Below, in pieces: positions 10,262 through 20,708 of a stretch of 64,000 nt of DNA (its first letter is position 1; every line of letters begins with the position of its first letter). The translations under genes and the position numbers were made by a program. Where the stretch lies: the NCBI GenBank assembly GCA_026122225.1, contig JANEZZ010000807.1, positions 868,001-932,000 on the forward strand, read 5' to 3'. A model generated the notes under the pieces. It ran no database searches. It saw only the letters and a list, made by a program, of their open reading frames with translations, and was not told the origin of the DNA. The DNA is from Heloderma charlesbogerti (Eukaryota; Chordata; Lepidosauria; Squamata; Helodermatidae).

Positions 10262-12740
10262 GATACTTGGACTTGAAAGTAGAGGAATTAACATCTGTCC
10301 CTTTGTCATGGTCAGATCACTTCCTGCTGAGGTTTAGACTTCTGGCGGCCTTTCCCCTCTGCAAGGGTGGGGGACCTATTAAAATGGTCCGCCCCCGGAG
10401 ATTAATGGATTCCGATGGATTCCAGAGGGCTCTGGGGGATTTTCCTGCTGGTATGGCTGGTGCTCCTGTCGAAGCCCAGGTCGCTCTGTGGAATGCAGAG
10501 ATGACTCGGGCGGTTGACACGATCGCGCCCAAGCGCCCTCTCCCTCTGAGCAGAGCCCGGCCAGCTCCTTGGTATACACCTGAGCTGAGGGCAATGAAGC
10601 AAGAGGGGAGACGGCTAGAACACAGGTGGAGGAAAACTTGTGCTGAGTCTGACCGAACACAGGTAAGAGCCCACTATCGAGCCTACTCTGTGGCGGTGAG
10701 GGTGGCAAAGAGGCAGTTCTTTTCCACCAGCATTGCATCTTCTCAGTGTCGTCCGGCGGAGCTTTTCTGAGTGGTTCGCGGCCTGTTACATTCTGGGCCA
10801 GGGCGAGAGACGGTGGAACCCTCGGTATCACGCTGTGACAAGTTTGCGCGGCACTTTGAGGATAAAGTCGCTCAGATTCGTCATGAATTGGACACCACCA
10901 TTAATGCAGTTCCATTGGTAGAGGCGTTCAGAGCACCGTCTGGTCCAGTTTTATTGGATGAGTTTCAGTTACTGAGGCCTGAGGATGCGGACAAGGTGCT
11001 TGGCCAAGTCCGATCGACCACTTGTGTGCTTGACCCTTGCCCTTCATGGCTTATTAAATCAAACAAGGAGGGGTTGTCCGGCTGGGTCCAGGAGGTTGTA
11101 AATTCCTCCTTGAGAGAGGGAGTGGTGCCTGCTGCTTTAAAAGAGGCAGTAATTAGACCACTCCTGAAAAAGCCTAACCTGGACCCAGAGGATGTTAACA
11201 ATTATAGGCCAGTGGCCAACATCCCCTTCCTGGGCAAGGTGCTTGAACGGGTGGTTGTAGGACAGCTCCAGGCACTGTTGAATGAAACGGATTATCTAGA
11301 TCCATTTCAATCGGGCTTCAGGCCTGGTTTTGGAACGGAAACTGCCTTGGTCGCCCTGTGGGATGACCTCTGCCGGGAGAGGGACAGGGGGAGTGCGACC
11401 CTGTTGATTCTCCTGGACCTCTCAGCGGCTTTCGATACCATCGACCATGGTATCCTTCTGGATAGGTTGTCTGGGTTGGGAGTTGGAGGCACTGCACTAC
11501 AGTGGTTCCGCTCCTACTTGGATGGCCGATTCCAGAAGGTGGTGCTGGGGGATTATTGCTCTGTGCCATGGCAATTGTGCCATGGGGTTCCACAGGGCTC
11601 TATTCTATCCCCCATGCTGTTTAACATCTACATGAAACCGCTGGGGGAGGTTATCCGGAGGTGTGGGCTGAGGTGCCATCAATATGCGGATGACACCCAG
11701 CTCTACCTCTCTTTCTCATCAAAACCAGGTGAGGCAGTGGCTGTTCTGAATCAGTGCCTGGGCACGGTAATGGACTGGATGAGGGCAAATAAACTGAAAC
11801 TCAATCCAGACAAGACGGAGGTACTGTTAGTGGGTGGTTTGTCTGCCCGGCTAGGTGATATTCAACCTGTTCTGGAGAGGGTTGCACTCCCCCTAAAGGA
11901 TCAGGTTCGTAGTTTGGGGGTGCTCTTGGATCCAGAACTGTCACTTGAGGCACAGGTGAACTCAGTGGCATGGAGCACTTTTTATCAGCTTAGGCTGGTA
12001 TACCAACTACGCCCTTATCTGGACAGAGATAGCCTAGCTACAGTTATCCATGCTCTGATAACTTCTCGTCTGGATTACTGCAATGCGTTATACGTGGGGC
12101 TGCCTTTGAAAACGGTCCGGAAACTTCAGCTGGTCCAAAATAGGGCAGCAAGATTGTTAACAGGGACTGGCCTGCGAGCTCATATTACGCCAGTACTTTT
12201 CCAGCTGCACTGGCTGCCAGTCCATTTCCGGGCCCGATTCAAAGTGCTGGTGTTAACATTCAAAGCCCTTAACGGCTTGGGGCCAGGTTACCTGAAGGAT
12301 CGCCTCCTCCCATATGTGCCTGCCCGGACCTTAAGATCATCCTCAGCGGCCCTTCTCCGTGAGCCCCTGCCAAAGGAAGTGAGGCGGGTGGCTACTAGGA
12401 GGAGGGCTTTTTCTGTTGTGGCACCCCGGCTCTGGAATGAGCTCCCCAGTGAGGTTCGCCTGGCGCCTACATTGTACTCCTTTCGGCGCCAGGTGAAGAC
12501 CTTTTTATTTTCCCAGGCATTTTAGCTTTCTAAATTTTTTTCTTTGCTGTTTTAAATCTGTATTTTAAACTCCTGTACTGCTGCTAGGTTTTATTGTGGT
12601 TGTATTGTTATATTGTGGTTTTAATGTTCTATATATTTTAAACTGTTTTATTGTGTGTTGTTTGGTTTTAGTTTTTGTGAACCGCCCAGAGAGCTTCGGC
12701 TATTGGGCGGTATAGAAATGAAATAAATAAATAAATAAAT
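10262..12740 (+). mobile_element. L2 LINE, 5'-truncated, nearly intact ORF2
   Basis: The element begins within the endonuclease domain and runs through the whole RT to a 3' UTR ending 'gagcttcggctattgggcgg' and an AAATA microsatellite at about 12,717-12,740. It is inserted into the tail of the CR1 at 9216-12812, splitting 'ggattcc' from 'tcctgcattgagc'. The 3' end matches the copies at 41,855-42,765 and 51,923-53,197 almost base for base, implying recent activity. Confidence 0.9.
10267..12525 (+). pseudogene. L2 ORF2 (endonuclease end plus reverse transcriptase), one in-frame stop
   Basis: One frame stays open for about 753 codons except for a TGA at 10,768-10,770. The product starts in the C-terminal part of the AP-type endonuclease (LSWSDHFLLRF, with the SDH motif), then a linker (GGGPIKMVRPRRLM). 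The RT follows: VIRPLLKKPNLDPEDVNNYR, DPFQSGFRPGFGTETALV, LILLDLSAAFDTIDH, HGVPQGSILSPMLFNIYM and QYADDTQLYLS with the catalytic Asp pair. The C-terminal part has SRLDYCNALYVGLP and ends TFLFSQAF. The stop lies in a context (ttc tga gtg) explained by C-to-T decay of CGA. The protein would copy its own RNA by target-primed reverse transcription in the nucleus. Confidence 0.9.
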
Positions 12741-12812
12741 TCCTGCATTGAGCAGGGGGTTGGACTCGATGGTCAGAGGCCCCTTCCAACCCTACTATTC
12801 TATGGTTCTATG

Positions 12813-13940
12813 AGATCAGGCTTCAAACTTTCTTTTTTTTAAATTATACACACTTAAATTTTTGGTGCCATTTACCTTTTCGCCTGCTTTCTCTGCAAAT
12901 TTTGGGATGGGATTCTTCAGCTGGAGTCTAAAATCCAGGTATCTATATTCTCATGTATACTTTGTTATTCTGTTAAGCCTTTTCAGGTTTTAACAACAGC
13001 TAGATTGGCAGGTATTTCTGTATCTGGATGCTTAGCTTGCACTTCGGACACTCACACAGAGACAACATTCACACACTCTGAGCTTTTTGCTAATGATCTG
13101 CTCATTCAACATTCTCTCACACACATTCTGAAATTTTGGTTTGGACTCTTCATCTCAGATTTAAATCTTTTATATAACATACTTCTTTGCTTTGCCCAGT
13201 TCTCGCATGTTACTTCAGCAAAGCTGGCTTGAATTTTCTTTTAAAGGTGGTCAGCCAAGCATCTGCTTCATCCACTTTAAAGGAGTTAATCCCATGATCT
13301 TTTACTGGACTCAGCAGAATCTTGTCAATGACTATTAATGTGTTTAAATTTAGACTCGTCGTACTTTTCCCTTTCCTCATCCATGTGCACATAGTTATTG
13401 ATTATAAAAACACAAAATCACCCCAAAACCTAATTTTAGATTGACTGAATGCGTTGATATAAGACAATGCTAACAATATGTCTGTTTAACAGGATCCTTT
13501 AAAAAAAACTTTGTGAATCTTTCGTTATGAACGCAAAACAGTAAAACAACAAAAATGCTTCTTAATTTGAGGGCAGAAAATATCAAAATAAAACAAGGCT
13601 ATGTCAACATAACATAATAGACTTACAATACAAGTCATACTGACTCAAAACATGAAACACATAATGTTGATGGCTAATTTTGTTGGTCATAACTTCTCTT
13701 GATTGATCTCATGACAGTAATCCTGCAGTGGGAAGAAGAAAAAACCTATCCCTTCTTTGGTAGGGCTTACAAGTTAGCAAAGTAAAGGACCCAGTCTGTA
13801 GTCTTTGCGTGCAAATCCTTATCTGGAGTAGCAGGGACTGAGTCAGGCTTGTGGGGGTGGGGTGGGGGGACAGTATGAGGGAGACTCCCAGGAGAGGCAA
13901 CATTCCATTCTTTGCAGAGATGCCCAGGCACTGGGCTGTG
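12813..13940. other. Unassigned AT-rich DNA
   Basis: No gene recognised; only short frames on either strand. It may continue the unassigned region left of 9216, since the LINE nest is an insertion between them. Confidence 0.3.
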
Positions 13941-14178
13941 ACATGGAATCATGAGAGGAGTGGGGGGTCATCCAGTCCACCTTCTCTCTGCTCGATGCGG
14001 GAGACTCAGAGCTCACGCATCCCCAAGAGATGGCGGCCCAGCCTCTACTTGCAGACCTCAAAGGATGGAGAGCCTCCCTCACCCCCGAAAAATAATTGGT
14101 TCAATTGTCAGACTGCTCTTACCATCAAGGCTTTCCTAATGTTCATTCAGAATCTACCTTTCTGTGACTTGAGCCCAC
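13941..14178 (-). mobile_element. Old CR1 3' end fragment
   Basis: The + strand reads 'catggaatcatgagaggagt', then 'tcatccagtccacc', then 'agaatctacctttctgtgac' and 'ttgagccca', the reverse of a CR1 3' UTR. It is much more diverged than the other CR1 copies. Confidence 0.65.
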
Positions 14179-14275
14179 AGAGTAGACTGATTTAAATCAA
14201 GGCACTTTAAATCAGTGATTTAAATTGACAAGAAAAAAGGTCAGTTTAAACCACTGGTTTAAATGAAGTCCTGCA
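14178..14275. repeat. TTTAAATCA-type short repeats
   Basis: Several copies of (G)ATTTAAATCA-like words occur in both orientations ('gatttaaatcaaggca', 'tttaaatcagtgatttaaat', 'ccactggtttaaatga'), giving locally palindromic AT-rich DNA. Confidence 0.55.
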
Positions 14276-15058
14276 CTGAAACTTTTTCATGTTTTTCCCA
14301 AACAGTGGTGCAAATCTGGCTACTAAAACCATGCTAATTTACAGCTACATATAGTGTTTATACTGCTTCATTCTTACAAACAGGCTTTGCATCTCTTTGT
14401 CTCATTGTATATATTTTGCATGCTTTCCTTATTTACGTATTACGTATAGAGGGAATGTCTTTAAAATACAGGTCTTTTTAAAATAGACCAGCACCCATGG
14501 CAGTCCGAGGTTACCAACACAATACGATTCGTGTCTGCTCAGACGCACATTCCCTGGAGTGCGGTGGGGCTGGATCCCAGGCACTTGGAGGGCGACAGGC
14601 AGGTCTGGAAGGTGCATGCTGGGCTGCCTCGCCTTCTCTTTCCAGCACTGCACTCGGTGCGGCACCCTTCAGTGAGCAGGGCGCGGTGCCCGTGCCCCCA
14701 CCCGCACTCAGGCATCCCTTCCGCAGGTCTTGCGTGCGCTTTCCCCTTCGGCGGACTTGCTTGCCGCCTGGCCCCTTCCCATTCGGCACGCTTTTGGCCA
14801 CCCGGAAGGTCTGGGTCCCATCAGCGCTGCTGTTCTTCACTGCCCGGCGAGCCATGCGGAGCCCCCTGCGAGAAGCAGAGGTCCTGCTGGAGATAGGGAT
14901 GTTGGAGAAATCCGCCACAGATTCAAAGGAGGCCGGATTCCAAAGAAACCGGCCTCAGGACATATACGTAAGATTCACGGCTCTATTTTGTGTATAAGCC
15001 TATGGGGACATCCGCCGATCGCTTTTTCTTTTTCTTTTTTAAATGGCAATTGGCACGG
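14276..15058. other. Unassigned, partly GC-rich DNA
   Basis: From about 14,560 to 14,900 the DNA is GC-rich with moderate CpG and several overlapping open frames on both strands; none resembles a known protein. It could be a small CpG island or unique intergenic DNA. Confidence 0.3.
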
Positions 15059-15240
15059 AGGTGAAGGGCTCCGGTTGCAGGTAAGTGGCGGCCCTCGGCT
15101 CTGCGGAATCCTCAGAGAACGGATCGCCTCCCCCCCACCCGCAGATTCCCCACCAGAACGGATGGTGGGGAATCCATAGCTGGAGGCCTCCGCCCCAGCT
15201 GGCCGGGAGCCTGGAGGGAGGGGCGAGGCGAGCTTGCTTC
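15059..15240 (-). repeat. Unclassified repeat shared with 17,910-18,130
   Basis: Read on the minus strand, this stretch carries 'gggggggaggcgatccgt' and 'gattccgcagagcc', also present on the + strand at about 17,960-18,025. The spacing is similar, so both appear to be copies of one dispersed repeat with GC-rich, partly palindromic structure. No coding capacity. Confidence 0.45.
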
Positions 15241-15638
15241 CCAGCCATGGGCAGCTGCTGGACCAAGGTCCAACTGCAGTGGTGTCATGGAGGCAAGGCT
15301 TGCAGGGCTGCAGCCCCGGCGCTTTTCCATGAGCAGGGACTCTGACGTCATCTGCCAGCCCCCTCAGAATGCCCAGCTCCCTCTGAGCTTAGCTGCGATC
15401 CTCACTGTAGCTGTGGGGGGAATGAGTTTTCCAGGCAACAATATATTGTTCCATGTTGGAATGCAAAGTCTTTGGGATGACTTGGTCTGGAATGGGCAAT
15501 TGAGACCCATTCGCTTTACCAAAGACGTGCTCCTGGTGGAGATGAAAACTCCTGGAACTGGTTTGTTGATATGGATCGACACAGCGGCCTGAAATTGTTG
15601 GACTACCCTTGGAGACTGTCCAAATTTACCACTACACC

Positions 15639-15640
<2 letters not shown>
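15241..15640. other. Unassigned DNA
   Basis: A 101-codon + frame at 15,287-15,592 shows no recognisable motif or splice context; I do not call it a gene. Confidence 0.3.

Positions 15641-15669
<29 letters not shown>
15641..15669 (+). repeat. (TG)n microsatellite
   Basis: About 14 uninterrupted TG dinucleotides. Confidence 0.95.
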
Positions 15670-15671
<2 letters not shown>

Positions 15672-16089
15672 TTCAATCCAGCTGGGTGTGTGGACGTTTC
15701 TGTTGGAGCAGGAGTTGGGAGATACAATGAAGGAGCTTAGGGAAGCCTAGTGGGTAATGTTGGGGCACTAAGGGAGTGTGCAAGGGGGCTGTTTAAGTGA
15801 CAAAGGATCTGTCCATGAGGGCTGAGTTGAGAGGGTGAGGCTTCCATGGAGTATCATGTTTTGAAAACCTAAAATGTTTATGTTTGAGTGACTGAGTGAA
15901 AAAGATTTTAACACCCCTGCATTTTTTCTCGGACGTCCAGTTGAAACACCCCTGCCTTACTCTCAGCTGCACTGTTTTGGATCCCAGTTGAAGGCTGTAT
16001 ATCTTACACGGTTGTACAGTCTTAGAAGGGGGCGTAGCTGTGACTGTGACTGTCACGAAGGGACCCTGCACTTCTGAACTGGCCACTAC
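15670..16089. other. Unassigned DNA
   Basis: No exon or known repeat seen. Confidence 0.3.
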
Positions 16090-16680
16090 GCTACTGCCTG
16101 ACTGGGCAGGAGCGCAAGCACGGGTTGCCTGCCCCCCCACGTTCTGGCTGCGCTGGCTGGCGGGGCGGGGCTCAGGTGCACCTGGGGAGAAATAGGCCGG
16201 GATGAGGTGGCAGTGGCGGCAGCGCAAGGCTGAGAGCCAAAGCCGCTGAGGCTCTTCAGTCGCCCACGTCGGGGCCTGCTCAGATGTGTGTATGGGGGCA
16301 GGGCGAGCGGTGACGTCGCTCCAGCCGCGGCCCGGGAGGCTTGGCGCCCCTTCAGGGTGAGGTGGCAGCCAGTGCCGGAGGAGGACTCCGCCGAGGCAAA
16401 GTGCGCGGTGGCCGCAGCTCCTCCCAAGCACAGGTGCTTGGCCTGCAGGGCAAGCCAGCGTGGAAGGGGCCAGGTTGCCACTTCTCCCCCAGCTGCTGAG
16501 CAGCCCCCAGGGCCGGCTGGCACAGGGGAGAATGGATGGACAGCCCCTCGGGGCGGGGTTGACTTTTAAGCTCCCCTCCCCCGCTGCTTAAGGGGGACGG
16601 GGCAGGGCGGCCGCACACACTCCGCGGTGGCGCTTTGGGTGCGACGCGTAGCTTGGGGAGGGGGCATGCCGGTGGTTCCG
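16090..16680. promoter_or_regulatory. GC-rich, CpG-rich island
   Basis: Dense GC and CpG with GGGCGGGG-type boxes (near 16,160 and 16,550) and long low-complexity frames on both strands, typical of a CpG island. It is a candidate promoter or untranslated first exon; GRINA downstream on the + strand lacks its 5' UTR exon. No initiation or splice site can be fixed from the sequence alone. Confidence 0.4.
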
Positions 16681-17909
16681 TGGGGCTGCTGAAGTGTCGC
16701 CCGGAATGGCCTGTTTGTTTCCAGTCTGGCTCACGTGGGCCTGATCCTAGCGGGTGTGCTGAGGGTGACACTGCAGCCTCCACTGGACTGCGGGGCCCAG
16801 GAGCCCTCGCGTAATGCCTGAAGGACCCTTGGACCTCTTTGCGGGACCACGGGACAGATCCAAGGGTGGATTTGGGGGAGAGTAGCAAGTAGGATTCTGG
16901 GCTGACCGAGGGTGCCTTTGGTGGGTCTGGTCTGCGGGGGCGGGGGGGTTGCATGCACACCGGTGGTCCTTCCTGCCTCAGGGCTGGCCCAAGGAGACGC
17001 CTTGCCTTTTTATGCAGAGGCACTGCAGGACCCATGGACCGTGCCCCAGAAGCCCCTGTTCCAGCGGAACGGAGCCGGATGCCCAGCCCTCTGGCAGCAC
17101 AGTGCTTGTTGGCAGGTGCCCCTGCCTTGGTCCAGAAGGCTGCTTTGGGCCGGCCCTTGCCCAGAGCTAGCTGGGAAGCCCTTCTCGGCTTGTCTCCACC
17201 ATCAGCTCATTTGCCCCCTCTTCGCCTAGCTTCATTTCCTGGTGAAGGCGTGTTAGCTTCACATGTCTGGCTGGCTCTGCTCTCTCTGACCGGAGGGCCT
17301 TGAGAACTGGGCCCCGGGTGTAGACAGAAAGAAGCCCTTTGCATGTACGGAATGAAAGCATAGTGATGGTGGTGGCTGTGCAAAACGTCATCTGAGTGTG
17401 GTACAGCTTCTTCTGGGCACCAGATCACCTCCGCTCCTTACCTTCCTTCTTACAAGATGTCAGCCAGCAGCACAGCTTGTGGTTGAATGCGCCAGGCTGT
17501 GCCCATTACCATGAGCTGCAAAGTGGATTTCTTTGCCCCTGGCACAGCCCCTGGGAGAAGAGAGGCCCCATTTGGTGGGACTTACGAGGCGGCGGCGGCG
17601 GCTGTGCCTCCTCCTCCTCTCTTGAGTCCTTGAGCATCTGCTTCCCCACAGCGTTCTTGATTAGCTTATCTGTTTGCCCTTCCTGATAAGGGTGGGGTTT
17701 GCCATGCCTCATTGTATCTTGCCTCACTGTGAATTTTCTTACGTGGAAGGTATGCCTGAGGCTGGGCCCCTGCTCTTGTTTCCTGGAATTGCACTCCTAT
17801 AGAAACCCCTCAGAATTGCTTCACACATGCTTGAGAGTCTGGGCAGTGTTCTCACACCCGTGTTGCGGGGATCTTGCAGTGGTGTTTGTGCCTGGATATT
17901 GCTGCAAGT
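16681..17909. other. Unassigned DNA
   Basis: Moderately GC-rich, with many short overlapping frames and no recognisable domain. A GGC-rich run at about 17,588-17,605 is the only simple repeat. Confidence 0.3.
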
Positions 17910-18132
17910 ATGGATGGGTGGCTTCCCTACCTGCTGGTCCTCCGGGGAATCCGCCCTGGGGGGGAGGCGATCCGTCCCTCCCCCGGAATCCTCACCGGCC
18001 AGCTCTGCTCTGTGGCGATTCCGCAGAGCCGCTGGCTGGCTCCGGAACGCCAGCGATATGGCCACCATTGCCGTATCGCTGGCTGAGGCTGACTGTCTGG
18101 ACGCAAATGGCATCCGCTATGCCATTTGTGGC
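17910..18132 (+). repeat. Left arm of a palindromic repeat around the BovB
   Basis: The arm contains 'gctggctccggaacgccagc' followed by 'gatatggccaccattgccgt' and 'atcgctggctgaggctg'. The reverse complement of 20,730-20,860 carries the same words in the same order. Outer parts ('ctgcaagtatggatggg') also find a counterpart at about 20,905-20,920. The arrangement suggests a palindromic non-autonomous DNA element into which the BovB jumped. Confidence 0.55.
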
Positions 18133-18144
18133 CGGAAAGCTCTT
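18133..18144 (+). repeat. Left target-site duplication of the BovB
   Basis: The 12-bp word CGGAAAGCTCTT occurs here and again at 20,697-20,708, immediately outside both ends of the BovB element. Confidence 0.8.
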
Positions 18145-18439
18145 TGTTGCTGTTCAGTCATTAAGTCGTGTCCGACCCTTCGTGACCCCATGGACCACAG
18201 CACGCCAGGCCTTCCTGTCCTCCGCTCTCTCCCAGAGTGTGCTCAAGTTCATATTCATTGCATTGGTGATGCTATCTAGCCATCTCATCCTCTGCCATCC
18301 CCCCTTCTCCTTTTGCCTTCAATCTTTCCCAGCATCAGGGTCTTTTCCAGTGACTTTTCTCTTCGCATTAGGTGGCCAAAATATTTGAGCTTCAGCTTCA
18401 GTATCTGTCCTTCCAATGAGCACTCAGGGTTGATTTCCT

Positions 18440-19701
18440 TTAGGATGGACTGATTTGACCTCCTTGAAGTCCAGGGGACTCGTAAGAGTCTTCTCCAGCA
18501 CTACAGCTCGAAAGCATCAATTCTTCGGCACTCAGCCTCCTTATAGTCCAGCCTTCACAGCCATACGTTACTACTGGGAAAACCATAGTTTTGATTATGC
18601 GGACCTTTGTCGACAAGGTGATGTCTCTGCTTCTTACTATGCTGTCTAGGTTTGCCATAGGTTTCCTCCCAAGGAGCAAGCGTCTTTTAATTTCATGGCT
18701 ACAGTCACCGTCTGCGGTGATCTTGGAGCCCAAGAAAATAAAAACTGTCACTGCTTCCATTTCTTCCCTTTCTATATTCCAGGAAGGGATGGGGCCAGAT
18801 GCCATGATGTTAATTTTTTTAATGTTGAGTTTCAAACCAGCTTTTTCACTGTCCACTTTCACCCTCAACAAGAGGCTCTTTAGATCCTCCTTGCTTTCTG
18901 CCATTAGGGTGGTATCGTCTGCGTATCCGAGGTTGTTGATAATTCTCCCGGCAATCTTAATTCCGACCTGTGATTCATCCAACCTGACGTTTCTCATGAT
19001 GTACTCTGCGTTTAAGTTAAATAAGCAGGGCGACAATATGCAGCCTTGTCGTACTCCTTTCTCAATTTTGAACCAATCGGTTGTTCCATGTCCGGTTCTT
19101 ACTGTTGCTTCTTGACCCTCGTACAGATTTCTCAGGAGACAGGTAAGGTGGCCTGGTACTCCCATCTCTTTCAGAATTTGCCACAGTTTGTTGTGATCCA
19201 CACAATCAAAGGCTTTAGCATAGTCAATGAAGCAGAAATAGACGTTTTTCTGGAATTCTCTTGCTTTCTCCATGATCCAGCGAATGTTGGCGATTTGATC
19301 TCTAGTTCCTCTGCCTCTTCGAAACCCAGGTTGTACTTCCAGTAGTTCTCGGTTCGCATACTGCTGAAGCCAGCTTGTAGGATTTTGAGCATAACCCTGC
19401 TGGCATGTGAAATGAGCACAATTGTATGGTAGTTTGAACACTCTTTGGCATTGCCCTTCTTTGGAACTGGAATGTAAACTGACCTTTTCCAGTCTTGTGG
19501 CCACTGTTGAGTGTTCCAAATTTGTTGGCATATTCCGTGCAGCACTTTAACAGCATCATCTCTTAGGATTTTAAAAAGCTCAACTGGAATACTGTCATCT
19601 CCGCTAGCTTTGTTGTTAGTAATGCTTCCTAAGGCCCAACCTAGTTCCTCAGGCACTCTGTCTATCAGGTCTAATCCCTTAAATCTATTCCTCACCTCCA
19701 C
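18440..19701 (-). pseudogene. BovB reverse transcriptase remnant
   Basis: Two overlapping minus-strand frames (19,701-19,171 and 19,531-18,440) together carry the RT: NNKASGDDSIPVELFKIL, WPQDWKRSVYIPVPKKGNAK, GFRRGRGTRDQIANIRWIME, FCFIDYAKAFDCVDHNKLW, GVRQGCILSPCLFN, and the catalytic NLGYADDTTLMAES. It continues with FLGSKITADGDCSHEIKRRL. At least one frameshift near 19,350 separates the frames and the C-terminus is degraded, so it is not functional. Confidence 0.9.
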
Positions 19702-19707
19702 TGTATA

Positions 19708-20631
19708 TTAATAAGGGATATGATTTAGGTCATACCTGAATGGTTTAGTGGTTTTCCCTACGTTCTTCAATTTAAGCCGAAATTTTGCAAGAAGCAGCTC
19801 ATGATCTGAGCCACAGTCAGCTCCAGCTCTTGTTTTTACTGACTGTATAGAGCTTCTCCATCTTTGGCTGCAAAGTACATAATCAGTCTGATTTCGATAG
19901 TGACCATCTGGTGATGTCCATGTGTAGAGTCGCCTCCTGTGCTGTTGGAAAAGAGTGTTTGGTATGATCAGTGTGTTCTCTTGACAAAACACTATTAGCC
20001 TTTGCTTCGTTTTGTACACCACGGCCATGCTTGCCTGTTATCCCGGTTATTTCTTGACTTCCTTCTTATCATTCCAATCCCCTATGATGAAGAGGACATC
20101 TTTTTTTGGTGTTAGTTCTAGAAGGTGTTGTAAGTCTTCATAGAACCGATCAACCTCAGCTTCTTCGGCATCAGTGGTTGGGGCATAGACTTGAATTACT
20201 GTGATATTGAATGGTTCGCCTTGGATTCGTACTGAGATCATTCTATCATTTTTAAGATTGTACCCCAGTACTGCTTTTATCCATTTTCTTACATTCCAGG
20301 TTCCTAAACAATATTGTTCTTTACAGCATCGGATTTTCTTTTCACCACGAGACACATCCACAGCTGAGTGTCCTTTTGGCTTTGGCCCAGCCGCTTCACT
20401 CTTTCTGGCGCTACTTGGAAATATCCTCTGCTCTTCCCCAGTAGAATATGGGACACTTTCTGACCTGAAGGGCTCATCTTCCGGCGTCATCTCTTTTCGC
20501 CTTGTGATATGTTCCATGGGGTTTTCTTGGCAAGAATACTGGAGTGGGTTGCCATTTCCTTCTCCAGTGGACCACATTTTGTCAGAACTCTCTGCCATGA
20601 CCTGTCCGTCTTGGGTGGCCCTGCACGGCAT
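19708..20631 (-). pseudogene. BovB endonuclease region remnant
   Basis: Minus-strand frames at 20,631-20,047 and 20,028-19,708 carry an AP-endonuclease-like domain: LGTWNVRKW, then an abrupt junction to AVLGYNLKNDRM, FNITVIQVYAPTTDAEE, KDVLFIIGDWN, and finally RRLYTWTSPDGHYRNQTDYV and GADCGSDHELLLAKF (SDH motif). The catalytic block between the WNV motif and AVLG is missing (internal deletion) and a stop or frameshift lies at about 20,040. Confidence 0.85.
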
Positions 20632-20696
20632 AGCTTATGGCTTCACTGAGTTACGCAAGCCCCTTCGCCACAACAAGGCAGTGATCCATGAAGGGG

Positions 20697-20708
20697 CGGA
20701 AAGCTCTT
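20697..20708 (+). repeat. Right target-site duplication of the BovB
   Basis: CGGAAAGCTCTT, identical to 18,133-18,144. Confidence 0.8.

Larger units (their letters stand above)
9216..12812 (+). mobile_element. CR1 LINE (+), split by two later insertions
   Basis: RT and 3' end of a CR1: GSVLGPVLSNIFINDL and FADDTKLGG (within 9216-9420), then DVAAKKANAILGYINRSIAS and the [13 protein letters not shown] region up to about 9880. At 'tatttgaaag' the element is interrupted by a short CR1 tail (9881-9997), resumes at 'gttgtcacagag', and is cut again at about 10,260 by an L2. It finally finishes after that L2 at 12,741-12,812 ('tcctgcattgagcaggggg' ... 'attctatggttctatg'). The reading frame has a stop after MKFN at 9418-9420 and is inactive. 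Confidence 0.85.
18145..20696 (-). mobile_element. BovB (RTE clade) LINE, minus strand, with target-site duplication
   Basis: The element reads right to left and spans from its 5' region (about 20,690) to the BovB 3' tail ('gttgctgttcagtcattaag' at 18,145). It has endonuclease and RT coding remnants but has lost two internal blocks: the first part of the endonuclease and the linker between endonuclease and RT (RVPEELG joins WALGSI at about 19,635). Flanking 12-bp direct repeats show it inserted as this unit by target-primed reverse transcription. BovB is known for horizontal transfer between squamates and ruminants. Confidence 0.92.

Noticed and set aside
14497..15179. Frames of 114-166 codons on both strands as a possible gene
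   Set aside because: All overlap each other in GC-rich DNA, with no recognisable motif and no consistent splice sites.
16086..17303. Long minus-strand frames (up to 227 codons) as a gene
   Set aside because: Pro/Ser/Ala-rich products typical of CpG-rich DNA read in the wrong frame; the opposite strand is equally open.
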